DNA from: Gemmataceae bacterium
GTDB taxonomy: Bacteria > Planctomycetota > Planctomycetia > Gemmatales > Gemmataceae
Length of the DNA stretch: 64,000 nucleotides
Direction: 5' to 3'
NCBI GenBank assembly: GCA_009692065.1
Contig: SHZY01000009.1
Location: forward strand, 1-64,000
In this document: in pieces, positions 58,173 to 64,000 of the stretch
How the letters are laid out: each line of letters opens with the position of its first letter
Numbering within the stretch: position 1 is the stretch's first letter
The notes under the pieces: model-generated
The model's database searches: none
Told to the model about the DNA's origin: nothing
What the model saw: only the letters and a program-made list of their open reading frames with translations
Made by a program: the position numbers and the translations under genes

Positions 58173-58544
58173 ATGCGACGCATCTTGGGTGTGACGATGT
58201 TCGCTCTCGCAGCGGTGGTCCCGTTCGGGGTGGGCGCGCCGACGATCGGCTCCTGGTCCGATTACGTCGAAGTCGGCTCCCAATCCTGGACGACGACCAA
58301 ATCCTTTCGCGGCGGCGAACGCGCCTGTGTGCTGGTGATCGGCGACCACAAGGAAGAGGTGCAACTCGAGGTGACCATTCACGACGTCGCCAAGGGGACA
58401 ACCGTCGCGGCCGACAAGACCGCCAACAAGCTGGTCGGCGATTACGTCGGCGTCATCTGGTACCCGCCGCGCGACGGTGACTACCGTATCGACGTGCGCA
58501 GCTCCGGCGGGTCGCTCAACAAGTGCTACATTGCTATCAAGTGA
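58173..58544 (+). CDS. small exported beta-sandwich protein (PPC-like), copy B
   Basis: 123 residues from ATG 58173, chosen for the signal peptide (MRRILGVTMFALAAVVPFGVGA) and a GGAAGGA site. Its pattern follows the upstream gene: a FRGGERACVLVIGD core, a VTIHDVAKGTTVAADKTAN middle and a closing YRIDVRSSGGSLNKCYIAIK. The two are probably distant tandem paralogues. No catalytic motif. Confidence 0.72.
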   Translation: MRRILGVTMFALAAVVPFGVGAPTIGSWSDYVEVGSQSWTTTKSFRGGERACVLVIGDHKEEVQLEVTIHDVAKGTTVAADKTANKLVGDYVGVIWYPPRDGDYRIDVRSSGGSLNKCYIAIK

Positions 58545-58574
58545 GTTGGGCTTTGGCTGGCCGGCACGGCGCCC

Positions 58575-58832
58575 CTACTTTACCGGCACGCTGCCCATTC
58601 GCCGAGCGCGCATGGCCTCTTGAATCTGTTCGTCGACGCTCTCGGTAAAGACCAATTCGCCGCATTTGTTACATTGCGGAATACGCAGGGCGGGGATCTC
58701 GACAACGTGAAGTTGGCCGTCGCCGCGCCCTTGGGCCGTGTACGGGATCGTGGCGAGGTGCACCGATTTTTCCAAACAGCGCGGGCATCGCCATGGGAAT
58801 GGCTTGCTCTTAATGGCTGGTTCAGGCTTCAT
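58575..58832 (-). CDS. YgiT-type zinc-finger protein
   Basis: 85 residues. CPRCLEKSV at the start and CNKCGELVFTE later make two CxxC pairs, the YgiT/MqsA N-terminal zinc module, with the usual following helix (VDEQIQEAMRARR). There is no C-terminal helix-turn-helix, so it is the short form found beside small toxin-like proteins. Its start overlaps the end of the upstream gene by 11 bases, which implies coupled translation. A small accessory or antitoxin-like role is the best guess. Confidence 0.78.
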   Translation of the reverse strand: MKPEPAIKSKPFPWRCPRCLEKSVHLATIPYTAQGRGDGQLHVVEIPALRIPQCNKCGELVFTESVDEQIQEAMRARRMGSVPVK

Positions 58833-59175
58833 GGATGTTCACCACGTGAATTATGGGGTTATCAGGGTCATCCGGATCGTCGTAGATCAATCGTGTTTCA
58901 ATGTAGACCAGGCGGCCATCGATGGCGAAACGCAAGTCGTAATGAAAGTCATGTACGCTCCATTCTGGCCGTGTTTCTTTTTGTTGGTCGATTTCATTGC
59001 CGCCAAGCACGCTTTCGTGCATGAGCCGACCGAGCGATCGCGGTGATAGGGTCGGCAGGTGAATCCGTATCCAATCGAAGGCGACCTCCGTCAGGATGAT
59101 GAACCCCTCGTAGCGCCAGTTTGCTAGGGCGTTCTTGAAACATGCCAGCTTCTCTGGGTCGGTCAGCTTCGACAT
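58822..59175 (-). CDS. small soluble protein paired with the YgiT-type gene (DUF4258-like?)
   Basis: 117 residues from ATG 59175 (MSKLTDPEKLACFKNAL). No signal or membrane segment. The end RLVYIETRLIYDDPDDPD, then NPIIHVVNIHEA is beta-strand-like and vaguely recalls DUF4258 proteins, which pair with YgiT-type zinc proteins in toxin-antitoxin-like modules. The N-terminal helices (FIILTEVAFDWIRIHLPTL) are not diagnostic. The 11-base overlap with the following gene supports a functional pair. The family assignment is tentative. Confidence 0.55.
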   Translation of the reverse strand: MSKLTDPEKLACFKNALANWRYEGFIILTEVAFDWIRIHLPTLSPRSLGRLMHESVLGGNEIDQQKETRPEWSVHDFHYDLRFAIDGRLVYIETRLIYDDPDDPDNPIIHVVNIHEA

Positions 59176-59282
59176 CGAACTCTCTCGCAAAACACATCAT
59201 AACGGCCGGAGCAATTCATTCCAAGCCGAATGCGAACGCAAGGAAGAGCTGTGTTCATTATTCGCAAGACTCCCTCGCCTGC

Positions 59283-59777
59283 TCATTTCTTAGTCGCACG
59301 GGCGACCAGCACTTTGAGGATATCAGCCGGCAGGAACGGTTTGAGGGTGCCTCCCAGTGAAGCGATCTGCTTCAGAAGCGTGCTGCTGACGTGGGCGTAT
59401 TGCTCGCGGGCCATTAAGAACACCGTCTCGATCTCCGGGTCCATCATCGTGTTCATGATCGACATCGTGAATTCGTACTCCATATCGCTGGTGGTGCGAA
59501 TGCCGCGGATCATCACGTGGGCGCCGATGCTCCGCACGAAACGCACGGCCAGACCGCTGAAGGGGACGACCTCGACGTTGGCGTGCGCCTTGACAGCGCC
59601 TTGCAGAAGCTCGACCCGTTCAGCCTGGTTGAAGAGCGGGGCTTTCTCGGGATTGTCGCCGACGCCGACAACGAGCTTATCGACGAGCCTTGAGCTGCGC
59701 TCGATGACGTCGAGGTGCCCGAAGTGGACCGGATCGAACACGCCGGGATAGACAGCGACACGTTTACTCAATGGCAT
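59283..59777 (-). CDS. coaD: phosphopantetheine adenylyltransferase
   Basis: 164 residues. Catalyses the fourth step of coenzyme A synthesis, joining ATP and 4'-phosphopantetheine. The nucleotidyl-transferase signature HFGH at 18-21 (YPGVFDPVHFGHLDVIERS), the VVPFSGLAVRFVRSIGAHVMIRGIRTTSDMEYE block and the C-terminal YAHVSSTLLKQIASLGG are all typical. The length fits the family. A monocistronic unit is likely. Confidence 0.96.
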   Translation of the reverse strand: MPLSKRVAVYPGVFDPVHFGHLDVIERSSRLVDKLVVGVGDNPEKAPLFNQAERVELLQGAVKAHANVEVVPFSGLAVRFVRSIGAHVMIRGIRTTSDMEYEFTMSIMNTMMDPEIETVFLMAREQYAHVSSTLLKQIASLGGTLKPFLPADILKVLVARATKK

Positions 59778-60130
59778 GAGAGGCTCCCCTAACCCGAATC
59801 ATCCAATACAGAAAACCCTAACCACAGAGGCACAGAGAACACAGAGAAGAGACATAGTAGGCAGAATACACTACGCGCGCGTTTATCAAGCCAGGAAATC
59901 GTCGCAACTCATTACCCCAATGGGTTTTCTCTGTATTTTCTGTGTCTCTGTGGCGGCACTTTGTCATCATCAAAGGCAAGAAAAAGAATTAAGTCCTTTG
60001 CGGGTATGCGGTAAATGCGACAGACCATATTTTCTTTCACGGCTCTGTGTGTGTCAGTGTGTCCGCGGAAGCATTCACGCAAATATTGATCCTGCCATAG
60101 CTTGTGGCCAGAGAATTCTTTTTTCTTCCA
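59778..60130. other. intergenic region with a cross-species repeat
   Basis: About 350 bases. The left part is a long inverted repeat (59820-59954). From 59955 to 60130 there is no frame with gene-like composition and no RNA is recognised; a T-rich stretch (TTCTTTTTTCTTCC) near 60117 is just beyond the stop of the convergent-side phosphatase gene at 60131. Confidence 0.5.
59820..59954. repeat. CCACAGAGGCACAGAGAACA inverted repeat
   Basis: ACCACAGAGGCACAGAGAAC on the left and TTCTGTGTCTCTGTGGC on the right form an imperfect 30-bp dyad around about 75 bases. The CACAGAG-type word is seen in intergenic regions of many unrelated environmental bacteria (from memory). Confidence 0.75.
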
Positions 60131-61780
60131 TCATCCATCATCCTTCATCCTTCGCAGGATGAGCAGCGTCAGATCGTCCTGCAAATCCTTCGAGCCGGTG
60201 AAGCTTTCGAGCGCCGTCTTGGCGGCCAGCGCGCAGTCGGCGAGCGGCCGGTCGGCGGAACAATCGCGCAGGAGATCGCACACGCGCTCCATGCCGAACA
60301 TCGCCCGATCCTTGCCGGCGCGGGCTTCAAAAAACCCATCGGTGAAAAAGAACAGAGTGTCGCCCGGGTCCAGCGCGATGTGGACTTCCGGGAACTGCAG
60401 GATTTCGTCGCCATAGCCGAGCAATCGTCCCGCCTTGACGGCAACCGGCTCGACCGTTCCGTTAGCGCGGCGCAACAGCGGCGGCGGGTGCCCTCCGGAT
60501 GCCAGCAGCACGTGCCCCGTCGCAGGATCGTACAGGCCATGGGCCAGGGTCACGAACATGCAGGTCGGATTATCGTCCGCCAGCTCCGCGTTCAACTTGG
60601 TCAGCAGTTGGCCAGGATTCCCGACATCGCGGGCCAGATGCCGGCACAGGGTCCGCACGGCAATCATATAGAGCGCGGCAGGCATCCCCTTGCCCGAGAC
60701 GTCGCCAATGAAAAACGCCAGCCGGCCCGTCGGCGTCTTGACGAAGTCGTAGAAATCCCCCGCGACTTGACGGGCCGGAAACACGCGCCCGAAGATCTCG
60801 AAGTCCGCATCCGGAAACCCTTCGAGTTCGTCCGGCAGGTAGCCTTCCTGAATCTCGTGCGCCAGTTGCAGCTCCTGCATCAAGCGCTCCTCGCGCAACT
60901 TCTCGGCATGCAGGGACACATTTTCCAGCACCACGGCGACTTGCATGCCGATCGCGGTCAGAAGATGCAGATCCTCGACGCGAAAGCCGAAGCCATGGCA
61001 GAAGCGATCGACCTGGATGACGCCGAGCCGACGCCCCTCCTGGTTGATGAGCGGCACGCAGATGATCGAGTGCAGATCGAGCGAGGCGATTGAATGGCTC
61101 GATTGATAGCGCTGATCGGTTTGCAAATCCTCGCTCAACAGGCCGACGCCTTCTTCGAGTGCGTGCTTCACGATGGTTTGACTGAACGACAGCGCCGACA
61201 GATCGGGCCCCTTGCGCGTGCGCTGGGCGCGCAGGACCAGCTTGTCCTCTTCGCACAAAATGACCATGAGGCGGTCGGCCTGCGGGAAAAGCTTCATGAG
61301 CTGTTCGAGCAGCTTATCGAGGAGCGGTTCGAGTTCCAGGGTGCGCGCCAACTGCTGGGCGATCTCCAGCACGACCTGCAACTTCATCGCCGAATCCTGC
61401 GCGAACAGTTTTTCGTGCATGCTCGTGGCACTGACGATCTCACGCACCACCAGCGGCGACTCGGTACTCCCCGGCCCCAGCGGCGCCGTCGATCGCAAGG
61501 CGAATAAATACGGGCCCATCTGAAACGTGTCGCGTTCGGTCACCAGGCTCGACACGTGCGGAGTCAGCCGTTTGCCGTTGAGAAATGTCCCGTTCGAGCT
61601 ACCGAGATCCTGCAGATAGTAGTTGGCGTCTTGATGAAAGAAATAGGCGTGCTGCCGGCTCACTTGTTTGCCGGTGAGGGGGATGTCGCAGTCGGTGTTT
61701 CGGCCCAAGACTGTGCGTTCCTGACTCACCGGGAAGTGCCGCCCCGTCTCGGGTCCGTGCAAAATGATCAAAACGCTCAT
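60131..61780 (-). CDS. FHA-GAF-SpoIIE/PP2C signalling phosphatase
   Basis: 549 residues. An N-terminal FHA domain (1-100) has the phosphothreonine-binding core: TVLGRNTDCDI, SRQHAYFF and LGSSNGTFLNGKRL. A linker helix leads to a GAF domain (about 145-300) containing DLHSIICVPLINQEGRRLGV. A coiled coil (LMQELQLAHEIQEGYLP) leads to a SpoIIE-type PP2C domain with VAGDFYDFV, FFIGDVSGKGMPAALYM, GHPPPLL and FFFTDGFFEA plus a final DDLTLLILR, metal sites intact. It probably dephosphorylates a STAS antagonist, linking it to serine/threonine kinase signals read by FHA. Confidence 0.95.
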   Translation of the reverse strand: MSVLIILHGPETGRHFPVSQERTVLGRNTDCDIPLTGKQVSRQHAYFFHQDANYYLQDLGSSNGTFLNGKRLTPHVSSLVTERDTFQMGPYLFALRSTAPLGPGSTESPLVVREIVSATSMHEKLFAQDSAMKLQVVLEIAQQLARTLELEPLLDKLLEQLMKLFPQADRLMVILCEEDKLVLRAQRTRKGPDLSALSFSQTIVKHALEEGVGLLSEDLQTDQRYQSSHSIASLDLHSIICVPLINQEGRRLGVIQVDRFCHGFGFRVEDLHLLTAIGMQVAVVLENVSLHAEKLREERLMQELQLAHEIQEGYLPDELEGFPDADFEIFGRVFPARQVAGDFYDFVKTPTGRLAFFIGDVSGKGMPAALYMIAVRTLCRHLARDVGNPGQLLTKLNAELADDNPTCMFVTLAHGLYDPATGHVLLASGGHPPPLLRRANGTVEPVAVKAGRLLGYGDEILQFPEVHIALDPGDTLFFFTDGFFEARAGKDRAMFGMERVCDLLRDCSADRPLADCALAAKTALESFTGSKDLQDDLTLLILRRMKDDG

Positions 61781-61840
61781 GCGGATGTTCTACCCGATGG
61801 CTGGAGCGAACACAAGAAACTTGTGTTCCAAGCCCGTTTA

Positions 61841-61878
61841 CGTTTAGCGCCCACATGGCGCCACGCGAGCGCTAAACG
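61841..61878. repeat. TTTAGCGC inverted repeat, copy 4
   Basis: CGTTTAGCGC at 61841-61850 pairs with GCGCTAAACG at 61869-61878, the shortest copy of this family. It lies between the phosphatase and PH-domain genes, both minus. Confidence 0.75.
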
Positions 61879-61888
61879 GCAAGCGGCT

Positions 61889-62365
61889 TTACTTGGTCGC
61901 CGCCGCCGAAATGAAAGGCAACAACTTGACCTTGCCAGGCGCCCACGCGTTGCGAGAGTCGAGGATCGTATGACGAAAGGATGCCGCATCGGGGACGGCG
62001 GTGAGCGTCATGACGACGCTGCCGCGCGAAATGATCTTCAGGTCAGCGGACCGGAAGAACTGATCGATGGAGGCCTGGTCGATCTGCACGTCGTCAATGT
62101 CGCCCAGGAGGATCTGTTGCTTGATGGCGCCCTTCCAGCCCTTGAGTATCATGAGGCGTTTGTCGGTGAGCCGATAGCGGACGGCGACGAACGGCATGAT
62201 CTTGCCGAAATAGACGCCCGACATGAGCAGCCAGCCCAGCGGCCTGAGGATGATGGTGTTATTGAGCAGTTTGCCCAGATTGGCGACGGCCGGCACGCGC
62301 GCGACGGTGGGCCAGATCTCGCGAATGCGGGTGCCACGGTCTTCTTTGGTGATGTCGAGTGCCAT
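61889..62365 (-). CDS. bacterial PH-domain (bPH2) membrane-associated protein
   Basis: 158 residues from ATG 62365 (MALDITKEDRG); a longer frame from 62461 runs through a repeat and is rejected. A hydrophobic hairpin near residues 30-55 (NNTIILRPLGWLLMSGVYFG) is followed by a bPH2/DUF304 domain: VRYRLTDKRLMILKG, then ILLGDIDDVQIDQA and the closing DLKIISRGSVVMTLTAVPDAASF. Such proteins are often anchored to the membrane; function unknown. The gene is just after the MDR reductase in transcription order. Confidence 0.82.
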   Translation of the reverse strand: MALDITKEDRGTRIREIWPTVARVPAVANLGKLLNNTIILRPLGWLLMSGVYFGKIMPFVAVRYRLTDKRLMILKGWKGAIKQQILLGDIDDVQIDQASIDQFFRSADLKIISRGSVVMTLTAVPDAASFRHTILDSRNAWAPGKVKLLPFISAAATK

Positions 62366-62397
62366 AACTAATTGATATGTGAAATTCAATCGATGGG

Positions 62398-62456
62398 AAG
62401 CCCTGGGATGAGGTACTCCGAAGCCCAGGGGTTCGGAGTACCTCACCCCTGGGCTT
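62398..62456. repeat. inverted repeat, 25-bp arms
   Basis: The arms 62398-62422 and 62432-62456 (core GATGAGGTACTCCGAA) match with two mismatches across nine bases. It ends one base before the stop of the MDR reductase gene. Confidence 0.85.
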
Positions 62457-62457
62457 A

Positions 62458-63468
62458 TCATGATGCCCCGACGAGCTTGAGCAGAATCTTGCCGCCGCGC
62501 GCTTGCCGTTCAACGTGTTCAATAGCCTGCGGCAGCTGGTCGAGCGTGTAGGTTGCTGCAACCGGCGTCGTCAGCACGCCGGCGCGCAAGAGCGACGTGA
62601 TCTGGCGGAACAAGCCCAGCATGCGCAAGACGCCCTGCTGCTTGGCCCATTCGGAGAGCCAAAAGCCTTCGATGGCGCGTTGTCCGCCCATGAGCGAGCG
62701 AGGATCGAGCGGTATCAGTTCGTTGGACAGGGTGCCATAGACGAGCAGCCGACCTTGAGGCGCAAGCGACTGGATGATGTCCACGACGCCCGGCCCGCCG
62801 ATGCAATCGAGGGCGTAGGGCGCCATGGCGCCGCTCGTAATCTCAGCGACGCGGGCAGGGATCTTGTCCTCGGTGCTGGAGAGTACTTCGTCGGCGCCGA
62901 GCTGTTTCAATTCGGCGGCTAACTCTTTGCGGCGAACCACGTTGATAGTGCGGAAGCCGAAGTGCTTGCCGAGCTTGATGACCATTCGGCCCAAAGCGCT
63001 GCCGGCGCCGGTTTGCAACAGCCAGCCGCCGCGCGCGACTTGCAGCACGCGCTGCGTCATGACGATCGCGGTCGCGGGATTGACGAAGAAGGTGGCGACC
63101 TGATCGTCGGGCAGATCGTCGGGGACGGGGACGACGTGGCGCGCGGAGAGGACGACGTACTCGGCCCAGTTGCCCCCCACCCCGTTCAGAACCGCGACGC
63201 GCCGACCCGGCTTGATGCCGCGCAATTTGGCGAGCCAACCGGAGCCGACCGCGTCAACCACGCCGACGCCTTCGAACCCGGGTGTGGCGGGCAGCTTCGG
63301 CAGTCGGCCGTAAAGGCCGCGCACCGTCATCAGGTCGGACGGATTGATCGGCGACATCCGCATGCGCACACGCACCTCGCCCGCGGCTGGGTCGGGGGGC
63401 ATCGGCACTTCGCGGACCTGCAAGAAGTCACGCGGGTCGCCGAATTGGTCAAACACGACGGATTTCAT
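62458..63468 (-). CDS. MDR-family zinc-independent oxidoreductase (quinone or 2-enoyl reductase type)
   Basis: 336 residues of the medium-chain dehydrogenase/reductase superfamily. GroES-like N-terminal domain: VRMRMSPINPSDLMTVRGLYG, then PATPGFEGVGVV. The cofactor-binding domain has LLQTGAGSALGRMVIKLGKH (Gly-rich turn AGSALG) and NVVRRKE. The zinc ligands of alcohol dehydrogenases are absent, which, with the INPSD motif, places it with the 2-enoyl thioester reductase/quinone oxidoreductase branch. Substrate not determined. The start ATG at 63466-63468 is the only good choice. An intergenic composite repeat lies upstream. Confidence 0.88.
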   Translation of the reverse strand: MKSVVFDQFGDPRDFLQVREVPMPPDPAAGEVRVRMRMSPINPSDLMTVRGLYGRLPKLPATPGFEGVGVVDAVGSGWLAKLRGIKPGRRVAVLNGVGGNWAEYVVLSARHVVPVPDDLPDDQVATFFVNPATAIVMTQRVLQVARGGWLLQTGAGSALGRMVIKLGKHFGFRTINVVRRKELAAELKQLGADEVLSSTEDKIPARVAEITSGAMAPYALDCIGGPGVVDIIQSLAPQGRLLVYGTLSNELIPLDPRSLMGGQRAIEGFWLSEWAKQQGVLRMLGLFRQITSLLRAGVLTTPVAATYTLDQLPQAIEHVERQARGGKILLKLVGAS

Positions 63469-63771
63469 GGTTGCGCTCTGCCCCGGTTAACCGCGACCCG
63501 TACCGTTGTGGCATGGTCTCCCGACCGTGCCACGCGTCCGACCGAAGGTCTCCTGAATCGCCGTGAGACCTACGGTCGAAGTGGGTGGCACGGTCCGGCG
63601 ACCGTGCCACAACACACTAGATTTATATATGAATCGATGGAATAAATCCCCCGTTCACGCATCTCTACGCGGTGGACCCTGCCTGATTTTCACCAAAACG
63701 CCTTGGAGGCGGCCAAAAGAAAAGGTATGCTTCCAATAGATCCTCGTTTTCGCCTGCACGGATTCCCACCA
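63469..63771. other. divergent intergenic region with a composite repeat
   Basis: About 300 bases separating the MDR reductase (minus) from the kinase-like gene (plus). The part 63507-63611 is a repeat. The remainder (63612-63771) has an AT-rich stretch near 63612-63645 that may hold the promoter of the plus-strand gene; no clear elements could be fixed. An ATG at 63727 stops after three codons. Confidence 0.5.
63507..63611. repeat. composite three-hairpin repeat (TGTGGC...GCCACA), copy 2
   Basis: It has the same three-part organisation as the copy at 5437-5534: TGTGGCATGGTC/GACCGTGCCAC, CGACCGAAGGTCTCC/GTGAGACCTACGGTCG and GTGGCACGGTC/GACCGTGCCACA. Lengths are 105 and 98 bases. Confidence 0.85.
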
Positions 63772-64000
63772 ATGCCGGTACCGTATTCGGATGATTTTGA
63801 AATCCCTGTCCTCGCCACGGGCGAATCGCCGCTGCACGGCTATCGCGGCTCGTCCGAGGAAGAGCCGATATCCGAGATGCCGGCCGGGCTGACGATCGCG
63901 ATCAGCCGCGAGGCCGGTGCACGCGGCGCCACCATCGCCACACGCGCCGGCGAAAAGCTCGGATGGGACGTTTACAGCCAGGACATGCTCGAATACGGCG
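63772..64000 (+). CDS. cytidylate-kinase-like protein (partial, 5' end)
   Basis: 76 codons from ATG 63772 are visible before the window ends. After a 40-residue lead, TIAISREAGARGATIATRAG followed by EKLGWDVYSQDML matches the opening of the cytidylate-kinase-like family (ISR..G.GG..IA..LAE.LG...YD..IL), with GARGAT in place of the usual GSGG loop. The rest of the gene lies outside the window, so the active site cannot be judged. Confidence 0.7.
   Translation, partial: MPVPYSDDFEIPVLATGESPLHGYRGSSEEEPISEMPAGLTIAISREAGARGATIATRAGEKLGWDVYSQDMLEYG

Overview
The window looks like a chromosome segment from a planctomycete of the Gemmataceae type (Gemmata and relatives). The evidence is high GC, many large exported proteins, a DUF1501 plus DUF1549/DUF1553 pair, a PPC-domain protein, WD40/TPR/PQQ-propeller giants, squalene-cyclase-like repeats, SpoIIE-type phosphatases fused to sensory modules, and a MoxR/DUF58/BatA/VWA cluster. 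No rRNA, tRNA, CRISPR array, complete insertion sequence or phage module was seen.

Layout. 1-530: debris of a broken gene plus a dispersed repeat. 0.5-13.4 kb: homoserine dehydrogenase (minus), then a mostly plus-strand run with a STAS protein, a secreted TPR protein, a DUF1569 protein, a YebC-family regulator, a WD40 protein, RecD2 helicase, a tyrosine-rich exported protein with a strong terminator, and a receiver-PP2C phosphatase. 13.4-44.3 kb: about 31 kb in which every gene is on the minus strand. In transcription order it holds a giant PQQ-propeller protein, a squalene-cyclase-like protein, MoxR, DUF58, BatA, a VWA membrane protein, a DUF4175-like membrane protein, a Lys/Gly/Ala-rich coiled-coil protein, a tandemly duplicated exported helical protein (one copy interrupted by two in-frame TGA codons), an NPCBM protein, and three consecutive HtrA-like proteins of which only the first keeps a complete catalytic triad. 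44.4-44.8 kb: a candidate structured RNA with its own promoter and terminator. 44.8-64 kb: mixed housekeeping and envelope genes, including a nitrilase-family amidase, a gamma-glutamylcyclotransferase-like protein, DUF1501/PSD1, peptide deformylase, an LptF/G permease, an AsmA-like protein, a YgiT-type zinc protein with a small partner, CoaD, an FHA-GAF-PP2C phosphatase, a PH-domain protein, an MDR reductase and the start of a cytidylate-kinase-like gene.

How the genes may work together. MoxR, DUF58, BatA and VWA proteins form a widespread bacterial chaperone-like set. Here it sits in one direction with several large periplasmic or coiled-coil partners and the HtrA-like trio, which suggests an envelope assembly or quality-control island (inference). 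LptF/G next to an AsmA-like protein also points to outer-envelope lipid handling.

A second theme is the intergenic DNA. Most gaps hold long inverted repeats from at least ten recognisable families, several with more than one copy here. One copy lies in frame inside homoserine dehydrogenase and another covers the stop codon of a gene. The most unusual observations are the double-TGA gene whose downstream part differs from its paralogue only by synonymous changes, the graded loss of catalytic residues across the HtrA trio, the candidate RNA, and the repeat inside hom.
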